A stretch of 28,074 nt of DNA from an uncultured Prevotella sp. (GTDB taxonomy: Bacteria; Bacteroidota; Bacteroidia; Bacteroidales; Bacteroidaceae): assembly GCA_900544825.1 (NCBI GenBank), contig UQWP01000047.1:1-28074 (forward strand), written 5' to 3'. Positions 6,198 to 14,079 of the stretch are shown piece after piece. Numbering within the stretch: the stretch's first letter is position 1; each line of letters begins with the position of its first letter. Made by a program: the position numbers and the translations under genes. The notes beneath the pieces were generated by a model. It saw nothing but the letters and a program-made list of their open reading frames with translations, had not been told where the DNA came from and ran no database searches.

Positions 6198-7109
6198 ATG
6201 AAGCAGGTAGAAGAAAGATATATCAGTTTGCTGACCGATTTCGGTTTTAAGCGAATTTTCGGGTCAGCTCCTAACAAGGATTTGTTGATCTGTTTCCTTA
6301 ACAGCTTGTTCAATGGAAGACAAGTTGTTAAGGATGTGAAGTATCTGAATCCTGAGAACGTGGGTGATATCTACACCGACAGAAAAGCTATTTTCGACGT
6401 ATATTGCGAAGGAGAAAACGGCGAGAAGTTTATCGTGGAAATGCAGAATGCATACCAGACATACTTCAAGGACCGTGCCCTGTTCTATTCCACCTTCCCA
6501 ATCCGTGAGCAGGCTCCTAAGGGTAATGAATGGGACTTCAAGCTCAACCATATCTATACCATTGCCCTGCTCAACTTCAACATGAACGAGGATGCCTTCA
6601 ATAAGGAAGAAATCCGCCATCATGTACAGTTATGCGATACTGCTACGCACAAGATTTTCTACGATAAGCTGGAGTTTATCTATGTAGAAATAGCCAAGTT
6701 CAACAAGTCGCTTGACGAGTTGGAAACGCTATATGACAAGTGGCTCTATGCCCTAAAGAATCTCTACAAGCTCACTCAGCGTCCTAAGGCCTTATGCGAC
6801 AAGGTCTTCGACCGTCTCTTTGAAGAAGCCGAGATTGCAAAATTTACTCCGCAGGAACAGCGAGAGTACGAAGCCAGCAAAATGGCATATCGCGACATCA
6901 AGAATTCGATTGATACTGCCAAGAAAGAGGGAAAAGAAGAAGGATTAGCTGAAGGCATGGAGAAAGGATTAGCTGAAGGTATGGAGAAAGGAATGAACCA
7001 GCGAAGCCTCGAGATTGCCAGAAAGATGCTGGCAAAAGGTATGGATGCAGCTACGGTGATGGAAATAACGGGATTGTCGGAGTGTCAGTTGCTGCAGCTG
7101 AAAGAATAA
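6198..7109 (+). CDS. Rpn family recombination-promoting nuclease / PD-(D/E)XK transposase-like protein
   Basis: The 303-residue protein opens with YISLLTDFGFKRIFGS, the usual start of this Bacteroidota family. The PD-(D/E)XK core is complete: Asp67 in KAIFDVYC and Glu81-x-Gln83 in FIVEMQ. The tail (about 240-265) has glutamate/glycine/lysine repeats, then RKMLAKGMDAATVMEITGLS, a standard C-terminal helix pair. Rpn relatives in Escherichia coli are DNA endonucleases that raise RecA-independent recombination; the role of this branch is less clear and may relate to mobile DNA or defence. A 24-bp exact-period in-frame duplication (6943-6966 and 6967-6990, one mismatch) encodes the repeated GLAEGMEK. 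The gene is monocistronic, between its own promoter and a terminator at 7175-7206. Confidence 0.85.
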   Translation: MKQVEERYISLLTDFGFKRIFGSAPNKDLLICFLNSLFNGRQVVKDVKYLNPENVGDIYTDRKAIFDVYCEGENGEKFIVEMQNAYQTYFKDRALFYSTFPIREQAPKGNEWDFKLNHIYTIALLNFNMNEDAFNKEEIRHHVQLCDTATHKIFYDKLEFIYVEIAKFNKSLDELETLYDKWLYALKNLYKLTQRPKALCDKVFDRLFEEAEIAKFTPQEQREYEASKMAYRDIKNSIDTAKKEGKEEGLAEGMEKGLAEGMEKGMNQRSLEIARKMLAKGMDAATVMEITGLSECQLLQLKE

Positions 7110-7174
7110 AGAGTATCTCGTGCCATATTCAGCCGATGGCAAGCGATAGTATAAGGTGGATTCCAAAAACGCAA

Positions 7175-7206
7175 GAAGTCTGCTGGCATCACTGCCAACA
7201 GACTTC
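7175..7206 (+). terminator. Terminator-like hairpin after the Rpn gene
   Basis: GAAGTCTG-c-TGGCA (7175-7188) pairs with TGCCA-a-CAGACTTC (7193-7206) around TCAC, with a single internal C/A mismatch. It is followed by ACTTTTCAC. It lies 65 nt past the Rpn stop codon. The remaining bases to 7364 show no gene. Confidence 0.65.
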
Positions 7207-7364
7207 ACTTTTCACTAAACCGAACCTAAAATTCTATCTTATATTTGAAAATCATGTAAATTCTATGGAAACCTGAATAAGTCTTATTACCTTTTAAAAA
7301 ACTAACCTAATCTATTCTTTCTTGTATAACGCCTGCAAAATGAATTGTCTTTTCCTATTTTTAT

Positions 7365-7676
7365 TTATTCAGCAATAGTCTGCTGCTCTGCTGTCTGCTG
7401 TTCTGTAGTATCCTTCTGCTCAGTAGTTTCCTGCTGAGTGGTTTCCTCAGTTGTTGCTGGAGTCTCCTCTGTTGCATTTTCCTGCTGGGTAGAATCCTCA
7501 GCTGCAGCCTGTGGCTGAACAGGAGCATCTACTGCCAATGAATCTGAAGGTGCGTCTGGAGCTACTGTATCAACAGGAGCAACCTGACCGTTACTAACCA
7601 TTCTGCTTGATGCAAAAACGTTGCTTACTGAAACCATAACCAAAGCTGCGATAGCTGCAAACATAAACTTCTTCAT
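7365..7676 (-). CDS. Small secreted low-complexity acidic protein
   Basis: The 103 residues begin with a clear signal peptide, MKKFMFAAIAALVMVSVSN followed by VFAS. After it the chain is almost entirely Ala, Pro, Asp, Glu, Thr and Gln: first APVDTVAPDAPSDSLAVDAP, then runs such as EETTQQETTEQ and TEQQTAEQQ. There is no lipobox cysteine, no fold and no enzymatic motif. It is presumably periplasmic or exported and disordered. Similar short proteins are common in Bacteroidales, but I know of no established function. It is transcribed leftward on its own; I could not find a consensus TAnnTTTG promoter in the 300 bases upstream. The repetitive codons could make its length variable between strains. 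Confidence 0.7.
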   Translation of the reverse strand: MKKFMFAAIAALVMVSVSNVFASSRMVSNGQVAPVDTVAPDAPSDSLAVDAPVQPQAAAEDSTQQENATEETPATTEETTQQETTEQKDTTEQQTAEQQTIAE

Positions 7677-7871
7677 AATCTTATCTTTTTTAAATTGTTA
7701 CTAATATTGATGTTACTTATTTGTTTGTGGATTCATTGTCGAACCCGCTAATCATAGTCACAATCTGCGTGCCAAAAAGATGAGAAAAATGTCTTTGTGC
7801 TGATAATCAGGTTTTTATGCGTTTTGTGCCAAAAATGAATGGTGTGGAATGTGAGGAAATGCTGTGGAAAT

Positions 7872-7893
7872 ATTCCCCAGAAAGTTGGGGAAT
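7872..7893. repeat. Short hairpin beside the clpB terminator
   Basis: ATTCCCC (7872-7878) pairs with GGGGAAT (7887-7893) around an 8-nt loop. It lies next to the A-tract of the clpB terminator and may act as a second terminator stage. The rest of 7677-7870 shows nothing I can name. Confidence 0.4.
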
Positions 7894-7900
7894 GCACAAA

Positions 7901-7944
7901 AAAAAGGTCCCGACGGGGATGTTACTCCCCGAAGGAACCTTTCT
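7901..7944 (-). terminator. clpB intrinsic terminator
   Basis: AAAGGT with ACCTTT at the base and GGGGA (7915-7919) with TCCCC (7926-7930) at the top form a long hairpin. The A-run at 7898-7905 becomes a U-tract on the clpB (minus) strand. It begins about 30 nt after the clpB stop codon. Confidence 0.8.
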
Positions 7945-7975
7945 CATATAATAGGAAATGATAAAAACCTATCTT

Positions 7976-10492
7976 TTAGAGATTCTTGAACTCGATGCCG
8001 GTTGCCTCTGAGTAGTCAATAGTAATTGGCTTCTCACGGCTTACTTCCTCGGCAAGAATCTTCTTGCTCAAATCGTTCAAGACGTAATCCTGGATGGCAC
8101 GCTTTACTGGACGGGCACCAAACTCTGGATCGTAACCTACCTCGGCAAGATAACCGATGGCGGCTGGAGTCCAGCGGAGATCGAAGCCCTGAGGCTCCAA
8201 CATCTTCTTGGCTCTGTTCATCTGCAACTCCACTACCTTGGCAATCTGATCCTTGGTCAATGGCTGGAAGGTGATGATGTCGTCAATACGGTTCAGGAAC
8301 TCTGGACGGAAGGTCTTCTTCAGCATCTCACGGCTCGCATTGGAAGTCATGATGATGATGGTGTTCTTGAAGTTGACCACACGACCCTTGTTATCAGTCA
8401 ATCGGCCATCGTCCAATACCTGGAGCAGGGTGTTGAAGACATCTGGGTGTGCCTTCTCAATCTCATCGAAGAGAACCACACTGTATGGTTTGCGACGAAC
8501 AGCCTCGGTCAACTGACCACCCTCATCGTATCCTACGTAGCCTGGAGGCGCTCCGATGAGACGGGTGACACTGAACTTTTCCTGATACTCACTCATATCT
8601 ATTCGCGTCATCATCGACTCGTCGTTGAAGAGATATTCAGCTAAAGCCTTGGCAAGCTCGGTCTTACCTACACCGGTGGTACCGAGGAAGATGAAGCTGG
8701 CGATAGGACGCTTTGGATCCTGCAAACCGGCACGGCTGCGGCGTACGGCATCGCTTACGGCGGTGATTGCCTCATCCTGACCGATGACTCTCTTGTGGAG
8801 TTCCTCCTCCAGATGGAGCAGTTTCTCACGCTCGCTCTGCATCATTCGGCTTACTGGTATTCCGGTCCAGCGGCTTACTACCTCTGCTATATCATCGGCA
8901 GTCACCTCTTCGCGGATCATCGCCTCACCGCCCTGGGTGCTCTTCAGTTGCTCCTGAATCTTCTTGATATCCTCTTCAAGAGCTACCAGTTTAGAGTAGC
9001 GAATCTCTGCAACTCGTTCGTAATTACCTTCACGCTCCATGCGTTCAGCCTCGAACTTGAGGTTCTCTATCTCCTGCTTGTCTTGCTGAATTTTATTGAC
9101 GAGAGCCTTTTCGCCTTCCCACTTAGCACGGAAGTCGTGCTCCTTGTCCTTCAACTCAGCAATCTCCTTGTCGAGCTGCTGAATCTTAGGCTGGTCGTTC
9201 TCTCGCTTAATAGCCTCACGTTCAATCTCCAACTGCTTCAAGTGACGGGTGATTTCATCCAGCTCCTCAGGCACGGAGTCGCGCTCCATACGGAGTTTGG
9301 CTGCGGCTTCATCCATCAGGTCGATGGCCTTGTCAGGGAGGAATCTGTCAGAGATGTATCTCTCTGATAACTTGACAGCTGCGATACATGCGTCATCCTG
9401 AATACGAACCTTGTGGTGGTTCTCGTAACGCTCCTTGATACCACGAAGAATGCTGATGGCATCTACCTCGTCTGGCTCGTTGACCATCACGGTCTGGAAT
9501 CGACGCTCCAAAGCCTTGTCTTTCTCGAAGTACTTCTGATACTCGTTGAGGGTAGTGGCACCGATGGCTCTCAATTCGCCACGAGCCAAGGCTGGCTTCA
9601 GAATGTTGGCTGCATCCATGGCACCTTCGCCGCCGCCAGCACCTACCAGGGTATGAATCTCATCGATGAAGAGGATAATCTGACCGTTGGCATTGGTCAC
9701 CTCCTTGATGACGCTCTTCAGACGCTCCTCGAACTCACCCTTGTATTTGGCACCGGCAACCAGTGCACCCATATCGAGCGAATAGAGCTGCTTGTTCTTC
9801 AGGTTCTCAGGCACATCGCCACGGACGATACGCTCTGCAAGTCCCTCAACGATAGCGGTCTTACCAGTACCAGGCTCACCGATAAGGATTGGGTTGTTCT
9901 TGGTACGGCGAGAGAGAATCTGGAGCACACGGCGGATCTCTTCGTCACGACCGATTACCGGGTCGAGCTTGCCGCTGCGTGCCTGTTCTACCAGGTTCTT
10001 GGCGTACTTTTCAAGACTCTGATAGTTCTCGTCGGCACTCTGGCTTTTCACGTTCTGACCCTGTCGCAAATCCTGGATGGCTGCGGTGAGGTCCTTCTCG
10101 TTGGCACCCGCATCCTTGAGGATTCGGGCAGCGGTAGAGTTGCCTTTGAGGATAGCGAGGAGGATAGGCTCCACGCTAACGAATTCATCTCCCATCTTCT
10201 TGGCGATGTCCTCGGCATTGAGCAATATCTGGTTGGTATCGCCCGAGAGGTATGGCTGACCAGCACCCTGCACACGAGGCAAGTGCTGCATCTCCTGCTG
10301 CAGGAGCATGGCAATCTGGTTGCCGTTCATACCCAGCTTCTGGAAGATGTAGTTGGTTACATCAGGTGCTTTCTCGATGATACCACTGAGAAAATGCACC
10401 GGTTCGATGGTCTGCTGACCATTTCTCTGCGCTATGTTCACAGCGGCCTGCACCGCTTCCTGCGCCTTGATTGTAAATTTGTCGAATGTCAT
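7976..10492 (-). CDS. clpB: ATP-dependent protein disaggregase ClpB
   Basis: ClpB is a cytosolic hexameric AAA+ machine that pulls proteins out of aggregates together with DnaK. All domains are present in order: Clp N-domain (1-145), NBD1 with Walker A GEPGTGKT (205-212) and Walker B ILFIDEIH, the coiled-coil M-domain (about 400-525), NBD2 with Walker A GTTGVGKT (604-611), Walker B VLFDEIEKAH and arginine-finger region FRPEFLNRID (728-737), and the C-terminal D2 small domain. The start is supported by AAAGGAGATC a few bases upstream. Oddity: between sensor-1 TSN (716-718) and FRPEF there are only nine residues (ASREMLKKT), where Escherichia coli ClpB has about 29, so a helix-sized piece is missing. 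Total length, 838, is about 20-25 short of relatives. There is no LGF/IGF loop for ClpP, as expected of ClpB. It is monocistronic. Confidence 0.97.
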   Translation of the reverse strand: MTFDKFTIKAQEAVQAAVNIAQRNGQQTIEPVHFLSGIIEKAPDVTNYIFQKLGMNGNQIAMLLQQEMQHLPRVQGAGQPYLSGDTNQILLNAEDIAKKMGDEFVSVEPILLAILKGNSTAARILKDAGANEKDLTAAIQDLRQGQNVKSQSADENYQSLEKYAKNLVEQARSGKLDPVIGRDEEIRRVLQILSRRTKNNPILIGEPGTGKTAIVEGLAERIVRGDVPENLKNKQLYSLDMGALVAGAKYKGEFEERLKSVIKEVTNANGQIILFIDEIHTLVGAGGGEGAMDAANILKPALARGELRAIGATTLNEYQKYFEKDKALERRFQTVMVNEPDEVDAISILRGIKERYENHHKVRIQDDACIAAVKLSERYISDRFLPDKAIDLMDEAAAKLRMERDSVPEELDEITRHLKQLEIEREAIKRENDQPKIQQLDKEIAELKDKEHDFRAKWEGEKALVNKIQQDKQEIENLKFEAERMEREGNYERVAEIRYSKLVALEEDIKKIQEQLKSTQGGEAMIREEVTADDIAEVVSRWTGIPVSRMMQSEREKLLHLEEELHKRVIGQDEAITAVSDAVRRSRAGLQDPKRPIASFIFLGTTGVGKTELAKALAEYLFNDESMMTRIDMSEYQEKFSVTRLIGAPPGYVGYDEGGQLTEAVRRKPYSVVLFDEIEKAHPDVFNTLLQVLDDGRLTDNKGRVVNFKNTIIIMTSNASREMLKKTFRPEFLNRIDDIITFQPLTKDQIAKVVELQMNRAKKMLEPQGFDLRWTPAAIGYLAEVGYDPEFGARPVKRAIQDYVLNDLSKKILAEEVSREKPITIDYSEATGIEFKNL

Positions 10493-10708
10493 ATCTTGAT
10501 CTCCTTTCTAAATGTTATTTGTTCTACTTCTGCAATCCGGGGATGCGAATAGCGTGCCCATTGCGTGTTTTTTTGCGTTTTTCTGACATTTTGTCTGCTT
10601 TTTCTTTTCTTTTTGCCTATTCTTAGAATAGCTTCTGTCAAAATGGCTGAATCCTTACTTGATTTATCGCAAATATCTTTTAAATAATGTGATAATAGGT
10701 ATTAAATA

Positions 10709-10740
10709 TTTGTGTATTCCAAATATTCTTTGTATCTTTG
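10709..10740 (+). promoter_or_regulatory. Promoter of the purH-mreB-rodA operon
   Basis: TTTG (10709-10712), 20 nt, then TATCTTTG (10733-10740), followed by CAGCG. This is a full-consensus Bacteroidota promoter. The leader to the ATG at 10793 is about 45 nt and A/T-rich. The divergent clpB/purH gap (10493-10792) otherwise holds a small palindrome, CTATTCTTAGAATAG near 10617, and GACATTTTGTC near 10579 on the clpB side. No CIRCE element is seen. Confidence 0.7.
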
Positions 10741-10792
10741 CAGCGTTTTTAGAAACCATATTGAATATAAGAATTCGTAATATATAAAGTCA

Positions 10793-11386
10793 ATGGCTGA
10801 AACAAAGAAGATCAAGACAGCTTTGGTGTCTGTCTTTCACAAGGATGGCTTGGACGAGTTGCTCGCCAAGTTGAATGAAGAGGGTGTTAAGTTCCTGAGC
10901 ACAGGTGGTACTCAGAAGTTTATCGAATCTTTGGGTTATGAATGTGAAAAAGTTGAGGATGTCACCACATATCCATCAATCCTCGGTGGTCGTGTGAAGA
11001 CTCTTCATCCAAAAATATTTGGAGGTATCTTGGCCCGTCGCGACAATGAGGGCGACCAGGAGCAGATGAAGGAGTATGAGATTCCTTCTATCGACCTCGT
11101 TATCGTGGATCTCTATCCATTTGAGCAGACTGTAGCCAGCGGCGCCAGCGATGCCGACATCATTGAGAAGATTGATATCGGCGGTATCTCTCTGATCCGT
11201 GCCGGTGCCAAGAACTTCAAGGACGTGGTTATCGTTCCTAGCAAGACTGAGTACAGTGTGCTTCTCGACATCCTGAAAAAGAAGGGTGCTGAAACCGACA
11301 TTGAGGACCGCAAGATGTTCGCAGAGCGTGCATTCGGCGTAAGTTCTCACTATGATACAGCTATCCACGCTTGGTTTGCCAAGTAA
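10793..11386 (+). CDS. purH: IMP cyclohydrolase domain of PurH, stand-alone
   Basis: IMP cyclohydrolase closes formyl-AICAR to IMP, the last step of de novo purine synthesis. The 197 residues cover one complete MGS-like domain with its conserved motifs: STGGT (36-40), RVKTLHPKI (67-75), VDLYPF (105-110) and IDIGGISLIRAGAKN (127-141). In most bacteria PurH is about 510-530 residues, with an AICAR formyltransferase domain after this one. Here the protein stops cleanly at HAWFAK and no transformylase sequence follows in any frame before mreB. It is therefore either a natural one-domain enzyme, with a separate formyltransferase elsewhere in the genome, or an old truncation. The intact motifs and operon position favour a working domain. 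It is followed by an internal hairpin at 11417-11446 and then mreB. Confidence 0.9.
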   Translation: MAETKKIKTALVSVFHKDGLDELLAKLNEEGVKFLSTGGTQKFIESLGYECEKVEDVTTYPSILGGRVKTLHPKIFGGILARRDNEGDQEQMKEYEIPSIDLVIVDLYPFEQTVASGASDADIIEKIDIGGISLIRAGAKNFKDVVIVPSKTEYSVLLDILKKKGAETDIEDRKMFAERAFGVSSHYDTAIHAWFAK

Positions 11387-11416
11387 TAAAGAGGTAAACC
11401 AATTCATCTCGCTACT

Positions 11417-11446
11417 CTTCCCGCTCTTGAAAGAGAGGGCGGGAAG
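11417..11446 (+). promoter_or_regulatory. Intercistronic hairpin between purH and mreB
   Basis: CTTCCCGC (11417-11424) pairs perfectly with GCGGGAAG (11439-11446), with further pairing toward the loop. No T-tract follows, so it is more likely an mRNA-stabilising or processing structure, or a partial terminator, than a full stop. Confidence 0.5.
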
Positions 11447-11499
11447 ATGACTACAAAAGGAAAGATTTTAAGCTTAAAATATTAGATTTACATTAGCAA

Positions 11500-12522
11500 A
11501 TGGGATTTTTTTCATTTATTCAGGAAATCGCAATGGACTTGGGTACCGCCAATACCATCATTATCAGTGATGATAAGATTGTAGTGGACGAACCTTCTGT
11601 TGTTGCCCTCGACCGCCGCACCGACAAGATGATTGCCGTAGGCGAGAAGGCAAAGATGATGTACGAGAAGACTCATGACAACATCCGTACAATCCGTCCT
11701 CTGCGTGATGGCGTTATCGCCGACTTTACTGCCTGCGAGCAGATGATGCGTGGACTTATCAAGATGGTTCATACAGGAAGCCGATTGTTCTCACCTTCAC
11801 TCCGTATGGTGATTGGTGTTCCTTCTGGTTCTACTGAGGTAGAGCTCCGTGCCGTACGTGACTCTGCTGAGCATGCCGACGGTCGCGACGTATATTTGAT
11901 TTTTGAACCTATGGCTGCTGCTATCGGTATCGGTATCGACGTAGAGGCACCAGAAGGTAACATGATAGTTGATATAGGTGGTGGTAGCACCGAGATTGCA
12001 GTCATCTCTCTGGGTGGTATCGTATCCAACAACTCTATCCGTACTGCCGGTGACGACCTGACTGCCGACATCCAGGAGTATATGAGCCGCCAGCACAACG
12101 TGAAGGTTTCTGAGCGTATGGCTGAGCGTATCAAGATTCATGTGGGTTCTGCCCTGACAGATCTGGGTGATGAGGCTCCTGAGGACTTCATCGTTCACGG
12201 TCCTAACCGTATCACAGCGCTCCCTATGGAGGTTCCTGTATGCTATCAGGAGATTGCTCACTGTCTGGATAAGACTGTAGCCAAGATTGAGAATGCAGTA
12301 CTCTCTGCTCTCGAGAATACTCCACCAGAGCTTTACGCCGACATCGTGAAGAACGGTATCTGGCTTTCAGGTGGTGGTGCTCTGCTCCGCGGTCTCGACA
12401 AGCGACTCCAGGACAAGATCAACATCCCATTCCATATCGCCGAGGATCCATTGCACAGTGTGGCTAAGGGTGCCGGTATCGCATTGAAGAATGTGGATCG
12501 TTTCTCATTCCTGATGAGATAA
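11500..12522 (+). CDS. mreB: Rod-shape actin homologue MreB
   Basis: MreB polymerises under the inner membrane and steers the elongation machinery that inserts peptidoglycan along the cell sides. The 340-residue chain has the actin-fold signature: phosphate-1 loop MDLGTANT (12-19), IRPLRDGVIADF, EPMAAAIGIG, phosphate-2 loop VDIGGGSTEIAVIS, and adenosine motif LSGGGALLRGLD. The start at 11500, MGFFSFIQE, provides the short hydrophobic N-terminus that binds membrane. It is the second gene of a rightward operon; mreC, mreD, mrdA and rodA follow with gaps of 30-85 nt. All five encode parts of one elongasome complex. Confidence 0.97.
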   Translation: MGFFSFIQEIAMDLGTANTIIISDDKIVVDEPSVVALDRRTDKMIAVGEKAKMMYEKTHDNIRTIRPLRDGVIADFTACEQMMRGLIKMVHTGSRLFSPSLRMVIGVPSGSTEVELRAVRDSAEHADGRDVYLIFEPMAAAIGIGIDVEAPEGNMIVDIGGGSTEIAVISLGGIVSNNSIRTAGDDLTADIQEYMSRQHNVKVSERMAERIKIHVGSALTDLGDEAPEDFIVHGPNRITALPMEVPVCYQEIAHCLDKTVAKIENAVLSALENTPPELYADIVKNGIWLSGGGALLRGLDKRLQDKINIPFHIAEDPLHSVAKGAGIALKNVDRFSFLMR

Positions 12523-12536
12523 TATTCAAGATATTT

Positions 12537-12577
12537 AAATTCCGCATCTGGACCACTTGTGCCCATTTGCGGAATTT
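12537..12577 (+). terminator. Hairpin between mreB and mreC
   Basis: AAATTCCGCA (12537-12546) pairs perfectly with TGCGGAATTT (12568-12577), leaving a 21-nt loop, with TTTT at its end. It may partly end transcription after mreB, which would give more MreB than the downstream proteins. Confidence 0.55.
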
Positions 12578-12606
12578 TAATCATATACAGATTCATTTTT
12601 TAAAGT

Positions 12607-13485
12607 ATGCACAACCTTTTAGAGTTTTTGCAGAAATACAACCATTGGTTTGTCTTCGTGATTCTGGAGGTGGTGAGCATGGTGCTTCTGTTCCAGTATA
12701 ACAGCTACCAGGGCAGTGCGTGGTTTTCTACAGCCAACGCCGTGACGGGCAAGATCTATGAATGGGATGCCAACGTGGAGACTTTCTTCTCCCTGACCAA
12801 GGTGAACCAGGAACTTACCCAGCGGAATGCCTATCTGGAACAGCAGGTGCAGCAGCTGAGCGACAGCCTCTATGGGGTAACCAAGGATAGTGCCATCTAT
12901 CATCGCGACCAGTTTGCGCTGCTTCAGAATTACCGACTCATCCCAGCCAAGGTGGTTGCCAACAGCCTGGACAAGCCAGACAACCTGATTACCATCGACA
13001 AGGGTAGCGCCGACGGCATCCATAAGGATATGGGTGTGATAAGCGGTACCGGAGTGGTGGGCATCGTGTATCTCGTGGCTCAGCATTACAGCATCGTGAT
13101 ACCAGTGCTCAACGTGAAGTCGAATATCAGCTGTACCATCCAGGGCAGAGGCTATTTCGGTTATCTGCGATGGAAGGGTGGCGTTTCGGAACTTGCCTAT
13201 CTGGAAGAGGTGCCACGCCATGCCCACTTCAAGCTGGGCGACTACGTAGTGACGAGTGGCTATTCGGCTGTGTTCCCTCCGGGAGTAAGAGTGGGCAAGA
13301 TTCTGCACGTGTTTAATTCTGCTGATGGATTGTCGTATAGAGTACAGTTGAGACTTTCTACCGACTTTGCCCGTCTGCGTGATGTCTGCGTCATCGATGA
13401 TGCCGTGATGAAGGAACGCCTGCAGATTATGCGTGCTGCACAGGACAGTATCATGCCCGACGGCAATGCCAAAGGTAAAAATTAA
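12607..13485 (+). CDS. mreC: Rod-shape determining protein MreC
   Basis: MreC is a bitopic periplasmic scaffold that links MreB to PBP2 and activates it. The 292 residues show a short cytoplasmic start, one membrane helix (about 14-32, FVFVILEVVSMVLLF), a coiled coil (about 58-95, with NQELTQRNAYLEQQVQQLSD), and the two-barrel MreC domain with ITIDKGSADGI, SGTGVVGIVY and GDYVVTSGYSAVFPPGVRVG. The final GYSAVFPPG motif is diagnostic of the family. It lies 84 nt after mreB and 30 nt before mreD. Confidence 0.95.
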   Translation: MHNLLEFLQKYNHWFVFVILEVVSMVLLFQYNSYQGSAWFSTANAVTGKIYEWDANVETFFSLTKVNQELTQRNAYLEQQVQQLSDSLYGVTKDSAIYHRDQFALLQNYRLIPAKVVANSLDKPDNLITIDKGSADGIHKDMGVISGTGVVGIVYLVAQHYSIVIPVLNVKSNISCTIQGRGYFGYLRWKGGVSELAYLEEVPRHAHFKLGDYVVTSGYSAVFPPGVRVGKILHVFNSADGLSYRVQLRLSTDFARLRDVCVIDDAVMKERLQIMRAAQDSIMPDGNAKGKN

Positions 13486-13515
13486 AAGATCATAGTAAGA
13501 GGAGATTAAGTAGCA

Positions 13516-14016
13516 ATGAGTATAGATTTGATAAAACGACTCGGCATCTTCGTGGTGCTTGTGCTGGTGCAGGGATTGGTGTTCAACCATATCCACTTGT
13601 TCAACTGCGCCACCCCCTTGCTGTATATTCTCATGGTGCTCCATTTCCGCAGAAACCACCCACGCTGGTCGGTGATGCTGTGGAGCTTCATGATGGGACT
13701 TTGTATCGACGTGTTTGCCAATACGCCGGGAGTAGCTGCAGCTTCGATGACCTTCATCGGACTGCTTCAGCCTTATCTTTTCGAACTCTTCGTGCCAAGA
13801 GACAGTGCCGACGACCTGGAGCCATCCATGCGCACCATCGGTGTCGGTTCGTATGTTCTCTACACGTTGGTTATCGTACTCGTTTATAATCTGGTATTCT
13901 TTACTCTGGAGACCTTCAATTTCTTCAATTGGATGGAGTGGCTCCTCCGCATCGGTGGCAGTACAGCCATCACGATGTTGCTCATCATGGCATTGGAGAG
14001 CTTCCGCAAGGGATAG
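13516..14016 (+). CDS. mreD: Rod-shape determining membrane protein MreD
   Basis: The 166-residue protein is very hydrophobic, with about five predicted membrane helices, starting IFVVLVLVQGLVFNHIHLF. Length, composition and position between mreC and mrdA identify it as MreD. Family motifs recognisable in Bacteroidota are FNHIHLFNCATPLLYILMVL near the start and the central GLCIDVFANTPGVAAAS. An AGAGGAGATT Shine-Dalgarno-like stretch precedes the start. MreD works with MreC to balance PBP2 activity in the elongasome; sequence conservation in this family is low, so context carries much of the weight. Confidence 0.9.
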   Translation: MSIDLIKRLGIFVVLVLVQGLVFNHIHLFNCATPLLYILMVLHFRRNHPRWSVMLWSFMMGLCIDVFANTPGVAAASMTFIGLLQPYLFELFVPRDSADDLEPSMRTIGVGSYVLYTLVIVLVYNLVFFTLETFNFFNWMEWLLRIGGSTAITMLLIMALESFRKG

Positions 14017-14079
14017 AACCTTGCTGTAAGACAGAGAACAGTAAAAGATCAAACAAAAAATTTCAGCTATATATATAAT

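Noticed and set aside
9413..10552. A 379-codon rightward open frame opposite clpB
   Set aside because: Leucine/valine-rich antisense shadow of the conserved clpB coding sequence, with no recognisable family or promoter.
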